The translations under genes were made by a program, and so were the position numbers. The notes beneath the pieces were generated by a model. That model worked only from the letters and a program-made list of their open reading frames with translations. It searched no databases and was not told where the DNA came from. From the NCBI GenBank assembly GCA_910584375.1, contig CAJUAH010000020.1, positions 1-64,000 of the forward strand: 64,000 nt of DNA, in the 5' to 3' direction. Each line of letters begins with the position of its first letter. Position 1 is the first letter of the stretch. This DNA is from an uncultured Acetatifactor sp. (GTDB lineage: Bacteria > Bacillota > Clostridia > Lachnospirales > Lachnospiraceae). Below, piece by piece: positions 23,694-32,606 of the stretch.

Positions 23694-25055
23694 ATGGATT
23701 TATTTGAATATATGAGGAATACCAGCATGGAGAAGGAATCTCCGCTGGCGGCCAGGATGCGTCCCAGAACGCTGGACGAGGTGGTGGGACAGGAGCATAT
23801 CATCGGCAAGGACAAGCTGTTGTATCGGGCGATTCAGGCGGACAAGATCAGCTCCGTAATCTTTTACGGCCCTCCGGGAACGGGTAAGACGACCCTGGCT
23901 AAAGTCATCGCGGGCAGCACCAGCGCGGAATTTAAACAGATCAACGCCACGGTGGCAGGCAAGAAGGACATGGAGGAAGTGGTGGCTAAGGCCAAAGAAC
24001 TTCAGGGCATGTACGGAAAGCGCACGATCCTGTTTATTGATGAGATACACCGTTTCAATAAGGGGCAGCAGGACTATCTGCTGCCCTTTGTGGAGGACGG
24101 CACATTGATTCTGATCGGAGCCACCACGGAAAATCCGTATTTTGAGGTCAACGGGGCGCTGATTTCCAGATCCATCGTTTTTGAACTAAAGCCCATTCCG
24201 GCGCAGGCTGTAAAAGAGCTGCTGCGCAAGGCGGTGTACGACAAAGACAGGGGAATGGGAGCCTATAACGCTGTAATCGACGAGGAGGCGCTGGATTTCC
24301 TGGCAGAGCTTTCCGGCGGGGACGCCCGGCATGCGTTGAACGCCATTGAGCTGGGGGTCATGACTACCGGCAGAGCCGAAGACGGACAGATCCACATTAC
24401 GTTGGAGGTCGCTCAGGAGTGTATTCAGAAGAGAGTCATGCGCTATGATAAAGGCGGAGATAACCACTATGATACGATCTCCGCTTTTATCAAGAGTATG
24501 CGGGGTTCGGATCCGGACGCGGCGGTATACTATCTGGCCAGGATGCTGTATGCGGGGGAGAGCGTGACTTTTATTGCCCGCAGGATCATGATCTGCGCGT
24601 CGGAGGATGTGGGCAACGCGGATCCCATGGCGCTGTCTGTGGCGGTGAACGCCTCCCTGGCTGTGGAGCGCGTCGGAATGCCGGAGGCCCAGATCATTCT
24701 GGCCCAGGCAGCGTCCTATATCGCGTGCGCCCCAAAGAGCAACGCCGCCTGCGAGGCCATATTTTCCGCGGCGCAGGAGGTGGCGGATTCCGGCAATCTG
24801 CCCATCCCCACCCATTTGCAGGACGCCCATTACAAGGGGGCGGCCAAGCTGGGGCATGGCACGGGCTACAAGTATGCCCACGATTACCCCAACCACTATG
24901 TGGAACAGCAGTACTTGCCCTATGAGCTCAGCGGCAGGGAATTTTATTCTCCCAGCGGCAACGGTTATGAGCGGAAGATCCGGGAGCATATGAAGAGGAT
25001 CCGGCAGGAGGCGGCGGGCAGCAGTGGTGAGGGCAGCACGGAGAGCGGCACATAA
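23694..25055 (+). CDS. rarA: Replication-associated recombination protein A (RarA/MgsA)
   Basis: 453 residues. AAA+ ATPase with Walker A 'GPPGTGKTT' (about 59-67), Walker B 'ILFIDEIHRF' (about 112-121), sensor-1 'IGATTENP', and the RarA C-terminal domain ending 'YPNHYVEQQYLPYEL'. Tetramers act at stalled forks with SSB and primase-linked clamp loading (family knowledge). Length and motifs fit a complete gene. Located 15 bases after the HDOD gene and likely co-transcribed. C-terminal Ser/Gly/Glu tail is unconserved. Confidence 0.95.
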   Translation: MDLFEYMRNTSMEKESPLAARMRPRTLDEVVGQEHIIGKDKLLYRAIQADKISSVIFYGPPGTGKTTLAKVIAGSTSAEFKQINATVAGKKDMEEVVAKAKELQGMYGKRTILFIDEIHRFNKGQQDYLLPFVEDGTLILIGATTENPYFEVNGALISRSIVFELKPIPAQAVKELLRKAVYDKDRGMGAYNAVIDEEALDFLAELSGGDARHALNAIELGVMTTGRAEDGQIHITLEVAQECIQKRVMRYDKGGDNHYDTISAFIKSMRGSDPDAAVYYLARMLYAGESVTFIARRIMICASEDVGNADPMALSVAVNASLAVERVGMPEAQIILAQAASYIACAPKSNAACEAIFSAAQEVADSGNLPIPTHLQDAHYKGAAKLGHGTGYKYAHDYPNHYVEQQYLPYELSGREFYSPSGNGYERKIREHMKRIRQEAAGSSGEGSTESGT

Positions 25056-25070
25056 AAAGTGATAAAATAA

Positions 25071-25115
25071 CCGGCAGGGAGACACAGGGACTTGGGCGCC
25101 GCGTCTTTCTGCCGG
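25071..25115. terminator. Hairpin between convergent rarA and radical SAM gene
   Basis: CCGGCAG and CTGCCGG, extended by GGAGAC with GTCTTT, form a long stem of about 13 pairs in the 62-base gap between converging genes. Probably a shared terminator, although T-runs on both sides are weak. Confidence 0.5.
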
Positions 25116-25117
25116 AT

Positions 25118-26089
25118 TTATGTGGTGAAACCGTCTGCACGGTAGTATTTTCCCTGGAAGGCATTCTCCAGTCGCATTTTGCGGTGCAGGGAATTGAGAA
25201 CACCCCGCTTGTCTCCGCTCCAGGCGGGGGCAATCAACAGTTTTTTGGGACCGTCCCCGGTCACTCTGTGAACCACGGTATCCGGGGAGAGACGCTCCAG
25301 GCAGTTTATCAGGATTTCCAGATATTCTTCCCTGTCAAGCACCGAAAAGCGCCCCTCTCTGTAGAGTTTTGCCAGATCTGTCCCCTCCAGCACATGGAGC
25401 AGCTGCAGCTTGACGCCAAAGGGGCGCTGGGTGTTCAGATAGCCTATGGTTTCCAGCATTTCCGCCCGGGTCTCGCCGGGAAGTCCCAGGATCACATGCA
25501 CTATGACGGGAATATCCAGCCCGCGCAGATCTTCCATGGCTCTTTCAAAACAGGGCAGCGTATAGCCCCGGCGAATCAGTCGCGCCGTTTTTTCGTGCGA
25601 AGTCTGTAGGCCCAGCTCCAACCATATGAATTTATCGGGATAAGCCCGACGCAGCTCCGCCAGCAGTCCCAGAACGGGCTCCGGCAGACAGTCCGGTCTG
25701 GTGGCGATGGAGATGCCGCAGACAAGCGGGTGTTCCAGGGCCTCCGTATACAGGGAACGGAGTCTGGGCAGCGGCGCGTAGGTGTTGGTGTAGGACTGAA
25801 AATAGGCGATATAATGCCGTCCCACTTTTTTGTCGCCAAAGAGAGCCAGCCCGGCCTCCAGCTGGGCCTGGATGTCTGCGCCGGAGACGGCGAAATCACC
25901 GCTGCCCCCGGCGCTGCAAAAGATGCATCCCCGGTCGCCCAGGGTTCCGTCCCGGTTGGGGCAGGTCATACGGGCGTCCAGCGCGATCTTGTAACATTTA
26001 TGCCCGCAGGTATTTTTCAGATAGGCATCCAGCGCGTAATAGGGGCGTCCCAGCCAGCTCTCCGGCGGCGCGGCAAAACTCATGGCCAT
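25118..26089 (-). CDS. Radical SAM protein, TIGR01212/YhcC family
   Basis: 323 residues. The cluster-binding motif is C-x12-C-x2-C ('CPNRDGTLGDRGCIFC', about 45-60), the spacing of the YhcC/TIGR01212 family rather than the classic C-x3-C-x2-C. Later motifs: 'YFQSYTNTYAP', 'GISIATRPDCL', 'LELGLQTSHEKT', 'HVILGLPGETR'. This family resembles the tRNA thiolation/elongator Elp3-like proteins; its substrate is not established. The ATG overlaps the TGA of the upstream malic-enzyme gene by one base, so the two genes are translationally coupled. Confidence 0.88.
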   Translation of the reverse strand: MAMSFAAPPESWLGRPYYALDAYLKNTCGHKCYKIALDARMTCPNRDGTLGDRGCIFCSAGGSGDFAVSGADIQAQLEAGLALFGDKKVGRHYIAYFQSYTNTYAPLPRLRSLYTEALEHPLVCGISIATRPDCLPEPVLGLLAELRRAYPDKFIWLELGLQTSHEKTARLIRRGYTLPCFERAMEDLRGLDIPVIVHVILGLPGETRAEMLETIGYLNTQRPFGVKLQLLHVLEGTDLAKLYREGRFSVLDREEYLEILINCLERLSPDTVVHRVTGDGPKKLLIAPAWSGDKRGVLNSLHRKMRLENAFQGKYYRADGFTT

Positions 26090-27237
26090 CAGATATAGGC
26101 CTTGACGGCGGCAGCCACTACGTCAGCCACCTGGGGATCAAAGGCCTCGGGCATGATATTTTCATCGGAAAGTTTCTCCTCGGGCACCAGGGAGGCGATG
26201 GCCTGCGCCGCGGCCAGTTTCATCTCGTCGGTGATTTGGCGGGCATGTCCTTCCAATGCCCCCTTGAAGATGCCGGGGAAAGCCACCACATTGTTTACCT
26301 GGTTGGGAAAATCGCTGCGTCCTGTGCCCACCACCCTGGCTCCGGCGGCTTTTGCCACATCCGGCATGATCTCCGGCACGGGGTTGGCCATGGCGAAGAG
26401 TATGGCGTCGTGGTTCATGGAGGCCACCATCTCGGGGGTGACGATGCCCGGAGCGGAGACGCCCACAAAGATATCCGCGCCCTTCAGCGCGTCCGCCAGA
26501 GAGCCCGTTTGGCTTTCCAGATTGGTCACTTCCGCCATTTTCTGCTGCATCCAGTTAAGGCCCTCCGTGTTCCTGGAGACGATGCCTACCTTGTCGCACA
26601 TGGTGATATGGGGAAAGCCGTAGGTCAGCAGCAGCTTGGTGATGGCCACGCCCGCGCTGCCCGCGCCGTTTACCACGATGCGGCAGTCCTCCTTTTTCTT
26701 GCCCACCACTTTCAGGGCGTTGATGATGCCGGCCAGCACCACGATGGCCGTGCCGTGCTGGTCGTCGTGGAAGACGGGGATATCCAGCGCGGCTTTCAGC
26801 CGCTCCTCGATCTCAAAGCATCTGGGGGCGGAGATGTCCTCCAGATTGATGCCGCCAAAGCCGGGGGCCAGCCAGGTGACGGCCTTTATGATCTCCTCCG
26901 TGTCCTGGGTGTCCAGACAGATGGGAACGGCGTTGATCCCGCCGAACTCCTTGAACAGTACGGCCTTGCCTTCCATGACGGGCATGGCGGCGTAGGGACC
27001 GATATTTCCCAGGCCCAGCACGGCGCTGCCGTCGGATACCACGGCCACCGTGTTGGCCTTCATGGTGTATGTATAGGCGGCGGAGGGATCTTGGGCGATC
27101 ACCTTGCAGGGTTCCGCCACGCCGGGGGTGTAGGCCAGGGCCAGATCTTCTCTGGACCTCACGGGGGTCTTGGAAACGGTTTCCAGTTTGCCGTTCCATT
27201 TTTCATGGAGCATCAATGCTTTTTCGTTGGTTGTCAT
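26089..27237 (-). CDS. NAD(P)-dependent malic enzyme
   Basis: 382 residues. ATG at 27235-27237 (minus) is selected by GGAGG seven bases upstream; a longer in-frame ORF has no support. Conserved malic-enzyme blocks: 'LALAYTPGVAEPCK', 'VAVVSDGSAVLGLGNIGP', 'MPVMEGKAVLFKEF', 'DIPVFHDDQHGTAIV', NAD-binding 'VVNGAGSAGVA', and 'ATGRSDFPNQVNN' type segment (here GTGRSDFPNQVNN). It decarboxylates L-malate to pyruvate and CO2 with reduction of NAD(P). The short (about 380-aa) form is typical of Firmicutes. It heads a two-gene unit with the radical SAM gene. Confidence 0.93.
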   Translation of the reverse strand: MTTNEKALMLHEKWNGKLETVSKTPVRSREDLALAYTPGVAEPCKVIAQDPSAAYTYTMKANTVAVVSDGSAVLGLGNIGPYAAMPVMEGKAVLFKEFGGINAVPICLDTQDTEEIIKAVTWLAPGFGGINLEDISAPRCFEIEERLKAALDIPVFHDDQHGTAIVVLAGIINALKVVGKKKEDCRIVVNGAGSAGVAITKLLLTYGFPHITMCDKVGIVSRNTEGLNWMQQKMAEVTNLESQTGSLADALKGADIFVGVSAPGIVTPEMVASMNHDAILFAMANPVPEIMPDVAKAAGARVVGTGRSDFPNQVNNVVAFPGIFKGALEGHARQITDEMKLAAAQAIASLVPEEKLSDENIMPEAFDPQVADVVAAAVKAYI

Positions 27238-27543
27238 ATAGTACCTCCTGCTGATTTTGGACGGATAGGTAGATCGGGATTTTTTACCCGATGCTATGTT
27301 CTCTATTTTATAAGGAATAAATATTTTTTTCAAGGCTGTTTTTTTCATGAAAATATAAAGAATTTTATTTTTTTGCAAAAAATGCTTTCTATTTTTGGAA
27401 AAGTGTATTATAATCGATGTAAGTAAGTTCATTCCGCTATGGGACACATCTGGTATATATTCGAGTGATACCCCTTAGGACGAATCGAATAGGGACTGCT
27501 GTAAGTCCGTGATAAAATTTTTTGAAGAAAAATAGGAGGAGCA
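27238..27543. promoter_or_regulatory. Divergent promoter region of malic enzyme and rho, with leader hairpins
   Basis: AT-rich, 306 bases. A TATAAT at 27409-27414 on the plus strand suits the rho transcript. The rho leader then holds two hairpins: ATTCG...CGAAT (27456-27482) and GGACT-GCTGTA-AGTCC (27493-27508), followed by an A/T-rich run before the AGGAGG of rho. Autoregulation of rho through its leader is established in other bacteria; here it is inferred. The minus-strand promoter for the malic enzyme was not resolved. Confidence 0.4.
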
Positions 27544-29115
27544 ATGAGAGAAAAGTATGAATCACTTGCGCTTGTACAGTTGAAGGAACTGGCAAAGGTG
27601 CGGGGCATCAAGGGAGTATCGACCATGAAAAAGGCCGAGGTGGTGGAGGCGATGCTGGCAGAAGACGAGAAGGATCGGGCCAGAGAGGAAACCGCCAGGG
27701 CGGAGAAGAGCACCGGAAAAGCAGAGCCTGTGCGGGCGGAGAGCCCCCGAGGCGAGTCTGCCAGGACGGAGAGCCCCCGAGGTGAGTCTGCCAGAACGGA
27801 GGGTTCCAGAGGCGAGTCCGTCAGAACGGAGAGCCCTCGAGGCGAGTCTGCCAGAACGGAGAGCTCCCGAGGCGATGGTTCCAGATCGGAGACAACCAGG
27901 ACAGAGTCGACCCGGACAGAGGGGGAACAGCCCAGACCCGTGCGGGTGAATGAGGCGTATGACGCCACCCAGTATCCGGCGGAGCTGGACAGCGGGATTG
28001 AGGCCCAGGGTATCCTGGAGGTTATGCCGGACGGTTACGGCTTTATCCGCAGCGACAATTATCTGCCCGGTTCGGAGGATGTGTATGTGGCTCCCAGCCA
28101 GATCCGCAGATTCGGTCTGAAGACAGGCGATATCCTGCGGGGCAACAAGCGCATCAAGACCCAGCAGGAGAAGTTCAGCGCTCTGCTGTTTGTGAGGACG
28201 ATCAACGGATACACCCCCGAGGAGTCCGCCAAGAGGACAGCCTTTGAGGATATGACGCCCATATTCCCGGACGAGCGTATCAAGCTGGAGACGCCCGGCT
28301 GCAGCGTGGCCATGCGGGTCATGGATCTGATCAGCCCCGTGGGAAAGGGACAGAGAGGTATGATCGTGTCCCCGCCCAAAGCCGGTAAGACGACTCTGCT
28401 GAAAGAGGTGGCCAAGTCCATCCTGCGCACCAATCCCGACATGCATATGCTGATCCTGCTGATAGACGAGCGCCCCGAGGAAGTTACGGATATCAAGGAG
28501 GCCATCTGCGGCGACAATGTGGAAGTGATCTACTCCACCTTTGACGAACTGCCCGAGCATCACAAGAGGGTGGCCGAGATGGTGGTGGAGAGGGCCAAGA
28601 GGCTGGTTGAGCATAAAAAGGAAGTGGTGATCCTGCTGGATTCCATCACCCGTCTGACCAGAGCCTATAACCTGGTGGTACCCCCCAGCGGTCGTACACT
28701 GTCCGGCGGTCTGGACCCCGCCGCGCTGCACATGCCCAAGAGATTCTTCGGCGCGGCCCGCAATATGCGTGAGGGCGGCAGCCTGACGATCCTGGCTACG
28801 GCGCTGGTGGATACCGGCTCCAAGATGGACGACGTGATCTACGAGGAGTTCAAGGGCACAGGCAACATGGAGATCGTGCTGGATCGCAAACTGTCAGAGA
28901 AACGTATCTTCCCTGCCATCGATATCGCCAAGTCCAGTACCCGGAGAGAAGATCTGCTCCTGGATGGCGAGGAACTGGAGGCTATCAGTATCATGCGTAA
29001 GGCGCTGAACGGCATGAAGTCCGACGAGGCCACAGACCGCATTCTGGATATGTTTGCCCGCACCAGAAATAACCGGGAATTTGTCGGTATGGTAAAAAAG
29101 AACAGATTTATTTAA
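27544..29115 (+). CDS. rho: Transcription termination factor Rho
   Basis: 523 residues. Rho_N SAP-like domain (1-45), then a linker (about 46-135) made of repeats such as ESPRGESARTE, then the RNA-binding cold-shock fold with 'GYGFIRSDNYLPGSEDVYV', then the ATPase: Walker A 'SPPKAGKTTLLK' (about 278), Walker B 'LILLIDERPEE', Q-loop/R-loop 'PPSGRTLSGGLDP'. The hexamer terminates untranslated transcripts. All functional motifs are intact; only the linker is unusual (see repeat). Excellent AGGAGG. Followed by rpmE. Confidence 0.97.
   Translation: MREKYESLALVQLKELAKVRGIKGVSTMKKAEVVEAMLAEDEKDRAREETARAEKSTGKAEPVRAESPRGESARTESPRGESARTEGSRGESVRTESPRGESARTESSRGDGSRSETTRTESTRTEGEQPRPVRVNEAYDATQYPAELDSGIEAQGILEVMPDGYGFIRSDNYLPGSEDVYVAPSQIRRFGLKTGDILRGNKRIKTQQEKFSALLFVRTINGYTPEESAKRTAFEDMTPIFPDERIKLETPGCSVAMRVMDLISPVGKGQRGMIVSPPKAGKTTLLKEVAKSILRTNPDMHMLILLIDERPEEVTDIKEAICGDNVEVIYSTFDELPEHHKRVAEMVVERAKRLVEHKKEVVILLDSITRLTRAYNLVVPPSGRTLSGGLDPAALHMPKRFFGAARNMREGGSLTILATALVDTGSKMDDVIYEEFKGTGNMEIVLDRKLSEKRIFPAIDIAKSSTRREDLLLDGEELEAISIMRKALNGMKSDEATDRILDMFARTRNNREFVGMVKKNRFI
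27738..27887 (+). repeat. Five 30-bp tandem repeats within rho
   Basis: Units of 30 bases start at 27738, 27768, 27798, 27828 and 27858 (a sixth degenerate unit follows). The codon unit reads E-S-P-R-G-E-S-A-R-T with substitutions mainly silent or Ser/Gly. Being in multiples of three, copy-number changes keep rho in frame. Confidence 0.85.
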
Positions 29116-29123
29116 AAAACCTA

Positions 29124-29152
29124 TTGCAATCGCGGATAACTCATGGTACAAT
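29124..29152 (+). promoter_or_regulatory. Promoter for rpmE
   Basis: TTGCAA (29124-29129), 17-base spacer, TACAAT (29147-29152). It lies 80 bases before the L31 start, in the gap after rho. Confidence 0.65.
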
Positions 29153-29231
29153 AACAACGCTGTTTGTGGTTGCATAAGCAGTGCGGATGAGATCACAGAA
29201 TAATACGTAATCATATAGAGAGGTGAGAAAC

Positions 29232-29438
29232 ATGAAAGAAGGAATTCATCCCCAGTACTATCAAGCAACTGTAACCTGTAACTGTGGCAACACGTTCGTG
29301 ACCGGTTCCACAAAGCCTGAACTGCACGTTGAAGTCTGCTCCAAGTGCCATTCATTCTATACCGGCCAGCAGAAGTCGGCAAGAGCTGACGGACGTATTG
29401 ACAAGTTCAACAAGAAGTACGGCGTTACAAGCAAATAG
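29232..29438 (+). CDS. rpmE: 50S ribosomal protein L31
   Basis: 68 residues. ATG 29232 is used (GAGGTGA seven bases before). The 'GIHPQYYQATVTCNCGNTFVTGST' start, 'EVCSKCHSFYTG' and 'DGRIDKFNKKYG' are diagnostic of L31. Cysteines at 'CNCG' and 'CSKC' make it the zinc-binding (C+) form, rather than the zinc-free replacement. It binds at the central protuberance of the 50S subunit. Located in the rho-rpmE-DUF1385-prmC-prfA cluster common in Clostridia. Confidence 0.97.
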   Translation: MKEGIHPQYYQATVTCNCGNTFVTGSTKPELHVEVCSKCHSFYTGQQKSARADGRIDKFNKKYGVTSK

Positions 29439-29504
29439 GAAGATTTGAAGGGTTGAGGTATCCGTATCTCAACCTTTCTTACTCATTGGAGATACGAGGT
29501 TATT

Positions 29505-30515
29505 ATGGCGAAACGAAAGGGTTGCTATTCCGGGATCGGCGGTCAGGCCGTCCTGGAGGGCGTAATGATGAAAAACGGGGATAAGTACGCCGTGGCGGTG
29601 CGCAAGCCCGACGGGGAGATCGGCATCGAGGTGGACAGTTATCCCGGCGTGCTGGCTGGCAGCGGGGTGAAAAAGATCCCCTTTGTCAGAGGGGTTTTTA
29701 ATTTCATAGATTCTCTGCTCCTGGGGACCAGGTGCTTAAATTTTTCCGCAAGTTTTTATGAGGAAGAGGAGAAAGAGTCGAGAGTGGACAAGGCGCTTGA
29801 CAAGGTGTCCCACGGCAATGCGGAGAAGGTGTTGACGGCTCTTGTGACCGCGTTTTCCGTGATCCTGGCGGTGGGCATCTTTATCGTGCTGCCGTATTTT
29901 CTGTCGGGACTGCTGAAGGGGTATATCCGCAATGAATCCCTTATGGCGATCCTGGAGGGGGTCATCAGGATCGTTATTTTTCTGGTGTATATTCTGGCGA
30001 TCAGCCTGATGAAAGACATACGCAGGCTGTTTATGTATCACGGCGCAGAGCATAAGTGCATCAACTGTATCGAGCATGGCCGTCCGCTGAATGTGCGCAA
30101 TGCCAGGCGCAGCTCCCGGCAGCACAGGCGCTGCGGCACCAGCTTTATCTTTTTCGTGTTTATCGTCAGTATCGTCCTGTTTTTCTTTATCAGGGTGGAC
30201 AGCACCGTGCAGAAAGTGGTTCTGCGGATTCTGCTGATTCCGGTGGTGGCAGGGATCTCCTATGAGATCATACGTCTGGCGGGGCGCAGCAATAATATTT
30301 TTGTGAAAATACTGTCCGCGCCGGGTATGCTGGTGCAGAGACTGACCACCAGGGAGCCGGACGAGCAGATGTTGGAGGTGGCTATCGCCTCTGTGGAGGC
30401 GGTGTTTGACTGGAGGGCTTTTCTGAACGAAAAGTTCGGCTATGTGGAGGAGCCGGAACCGGCGGCGCCAAAGGAAGAAGAGGACGAAGAGGAGCAGGAT
30501 GGAGAGGCGCAGTGA
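29505..30515 (+). CDS. DUF1385 membrane protein (YqhQ family)
   Basis: 336 residues. The N-terminal 'GIGGQAVLEGVMMKNGDKYAVAVRKPDG' is the DUF1385 signature. Four to five membrane segments at about 108-135, 145-170, 205-230 and 235-255, with 'MYHGAEHKCINCIEHGRPLNV' and 'RRCGTSFIFFVFIVSI' between. Tail is acidic (EEEDEEEQDGEAQ). Function is unknown; the name comes from Bacillus YqhQ. The gene is fixed between rpmE and prmC in many Firmicutes, suggesting a link to translation or cell envelope that is not established. Confidence 0.9.
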   Translation: MAKRKGCYSGIGGQAVLEGVMMKNGDKYAVAVRKPDGEIGIEVDSYPGVLAGSGVKKIPFVRGVFNFIDSLLLGTRCLNFSASFYEEEEKESRVDKALDKVSHGNAEKVLTALVTAFSVILAVGIFIVLPYFLSGLLKGYIRNESLMAILEGVIRIVIFLVYILAISLMKDIRRLFMYHGAEHKCINCIEHGRPLNVRNARRSSRQHRRCGTSFIFFVFIVSIVLFFFIRVDSTVQKVVLRILLIPVVAGISYEIIRLAGRSNNIFVKILSAPGMLVQRLTTREPDEQMLEVAIASVEAVFDWRAFLNEKFGYVEEPEPAAPKEEEDEEEQDGEAQ

Positions 30516-30545
30516 TGCCCCATATCGCACCCGAAAAGAAAAAGG

Positions 30546-31394
30546 ATGGAAAAGTATCAGGAATGCTATGAAAAAGGATGGAAGAGACTGCTGGAGCACG
30601 GGATAGAGGAGGCAGCTTTGGATGCCCGGCTGCTGCTGGAGTATATTTGCGGCACGGACCGCAATACGCTGCTTGTTCATGGAGACAGGGAAGTGTCGTC
30701 TCAGGAGCGTCAGGCGTATGACCGGGTCATTGCCAGGCGCTGTCAGCGCGTACCTCTGCAGCAGATACTGGGCTGTCAGGAGTTTATGGGTCTGGAATTC
30801 GCGATAAATGAGCATGTGCTGGTGCCCCGGCAGGATACGGAGATCCTGGTGGAAGAGGTGCTGCGGGAGTTGCAGGACGGTATGAGGATACTGGACCTGT
30901 GTACCGGCTCCGGCTGTATACTCATCAGCCTGCTGCGTTACAGCAATGGGTGTCAGGGAGTGGGAACGGATATTTCGCCTATGGCTCTGGAGGTTGCCCG
31001 AGAGAATGGGGAAAAGATTCTGGGTAGTGAGGGGGGATACACCTTTCTGGAGAGCGATCTTTGGGGGAAGGTGGAGGGGCGATTTGATGTGATCGTATCC
31101 AATCCGCCTTATATCCGGCGTGGGGAGATAGATACCCTGATGCCGGAGGTGAAGGATCATGAACCCAGACTGGCTCTGGACGGCGGTGAGGACGGACTGG
31201 ATTTTTACAGGCGGATCGCGGAGGAAAGCCCTGCGCATCTATATGGCGGCGGCAGGCTGTATCTGGAGATCGGCTGTGACCAGGGGGACGCGGTGCAGGA
31301 GCTGTTGCTGTGCCGGGGCTTTCGGGAAGTCAATGTGGCGCAGGATTATGCGGGATTGGACCGGGTGGTATACGGCAGTTGGCCCATACTGTGA
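30546..31394 (+). CDS. prmC: Release-factor glutamine methyltransferase
   Basis: 282 residues. Rossmann SAM-binding motif 'LDLCTGSGCILISLL' (about 118-132), the substrate-specific 'SNPPYI' (about 185-190), and an N-terminal helical domain with 'PLQQILGCQEFMGLEF'. It methylates the Gln of the GGQ motif in RF1 and RF2. Directly precedes prfA (38 bases), the usual order. Ribosome-binding AAAAAGG is adequate. Call is firm. Confidence 0.95.
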   Translation: MEKYQECYEKGWKRLLEHGIEEAALDARLLLEYICGTDRNTLLVHGDREVSSQERQAYDRVIARRCQRVPLQQILGCQEFMGLEFAINEHVLVPRQDTEILVEEVLRELQDGMRILDLCTGSGCILISLLRYSNGCQGVGTDISPMALEVARENGEKILGSEGGYTFLESDLWGKVEGRFDVIVSNPPYIRRGEIDTLMPEVKDHEPRLALDGGEDGLDFYRRIAEESPAHLYGGGRLYLEIGCDQGDAVQELLLCRGFREVNVAQDYAGLDRVVYGSWPIL

Positions 31395-31431
31395 GGAAAA
31401 TGCGGTACTATAAATAAGAAAGGATACGGAG

Positions 31432-32508
31432 ATGTTTGATAAATTGGAGGATCTGTTGATCCGTTTTGAGGAGATCATGGGGGAGCTGCACGAGCCCACC
31501 GTGACCAATAATCAGGAGAGATTCCGCAAGCTGATGAAGGAGCAGAGCGATCTGACTCCCATTGTGGAGGCGTACACGGAATACAAAAAGTGCAGGCAGG
31601 ATATCGAGGACTCTCTGGCTATGTTGGACGAGGAGTCTGACGAAGAGATGCGGGAGATGATCAAAGAGACATTAAACGAGAGCAAAAAGCGTGTGGAGGA
31701 GTTGGAGCAGGAGCTGAAGATCCTGCTGCTTCCCAAGGATCCCAATGACGAGAAGAATGTTATCGTGGAGATCCGCGCCGGTGCGGGCGGAGACGAAGCG
31801 GCGCTGTTCGCCGCGGAGCTGTACCGCATGTATGTCCACTACGCAGAGAGCCGCCGCTGGAAGGTGGAGTTGATGAACGTGGACGAGATCGGCATCGGCG
31901 GCATGAAGGAAGTGCAGTTTACGGTCATCGGCCAGGGGGCATATTCCGTCATGAAATACGAGAGCGGCGTACACCGGGTACAGAGAGTGCCGGAGACGGA
32001 GAGCGGCGGACGGATCCACACTTCCACGGCCAGCGTGGCAGTGATGCCCGAGGTGGACGAGGATATTGACATCGTCATCGACGAGAAGGATATACGGGTG
32101 GACGTCATGAGAGCCTCCGGAAACGGCGGTCAGTGCGTCAATACTACGGATTCCGCGGTGCGTCTGACCCATTACCCTACAGGTATCGTGGTCTACAGCC
32201 AGACGGAAAAGAGCCAGATACAGAACAAGGCGAAAGCTTTCGCTCTGTTAAAATCCAAGCTGTATGATATAGAGCAGCAGCAGCGTCACGACGCGGAGGC
32301 AGAACTGCGCCGCAGCCAGATCGGCACCGGCGACCGCTCCGAGAAGATACGCACTTACAATTTCCCTCAGGGACGTGTGACGGACCACCGCATAGGTCTG
32401 ACGATCTACAAGCTGGATAAGGTTATGAACGGGGACATCCAGGAGATCATTGACGCCTGTATAGCGGCCGATCAGGCGGCAAAGCTGGTGAAAATGGGAG
32501 AGAATTAA
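31432..32508 (+). CDS. prfA: Peptide chain release factor 1
   Basis: 358 residues. PCRF domain at about 60-200 ('VIVEIRAGAGGDEAALFAAELYRMY'), then the RF-1 domain with 'MRASGNGGQCVN' (GGQ about 230-233) and the class-I specific C-terminal 'GDRSEKIRTYNFPQGRVTDHR'. The residue before GGQ is Asn rather than Ala, a variant I know from Clostridia RF1. It releases peptides at UAA and UAG. Complete gene with AAGGA ribosome-binding site. Confidence 0.96.
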   Translation: MFDKLEDLLIRFEEIMGELHEPTVTNNQERFRKLMKEQSDLTPIVEAYTEYKKCRQDIEDSLAMLDEESDEEMREMIKETLNESKKRVEELEQELKILLLPKDPNDEKNVIVEIRAGAGGDEAALFAAELYRMYVHYAESRRWKVELMNVDEIGIGGMKEVQFTVIGQGAYSVMKYESGVHRVQRVPETESGGRIHTSTASVAVMPEVDEDIDIVIDEKDIRVDVMRASGNGGQCVNTTDSAVRLTHYPTGIVVYSQTEKSQIQNKAKAFALLKSKLYDIEQQQRHDAEAELRRSQIGTGDRSEKIRTYNFPQGRVTDHRIGLTIYKLDKVMNGDIQEIIDACIAADQAAKLVKMGEN

Positions 32509-32557
32509 GCTCCTCCGTTTTAAGCTGGGGATATATGCGGATAGCGACTAAAAATAG

Positions 32558-32593
32558 TTGCATATCTCTTCGCAAAGCGGTATACTATACGTA
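32558..32593 (+). promoter_or_regulatory. hicAB promoter with overlapping palindrome
   Basis: TTGCAT (32558-32563), 17-base spacer, TATACT (32581-32586). The -10 is inside the palindrome GTATA-C-TATAC (32580-32590). HicB proteins bind operator palindromes at their own promoters, so this is a likely autoregulatory site. Confidence 0.7.
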
Positions 32594-32606
32594 GAGGATA
32601 AATGTC

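Noticed and set aside
26236..27426. 396-codon plus-strand frame opposite malic enzyme
   Set aside because: Low-complexity Gly/His/Ala shadow of a well-conserved minus-strand enzyme.
32090..32140. Asn instead of Ala before GGQ in release factor 1 as a functional anomaly
   Set aside because: The catalytic GGQ is intact and the Asn variant is known to me from Clostridia RF1 proteins.
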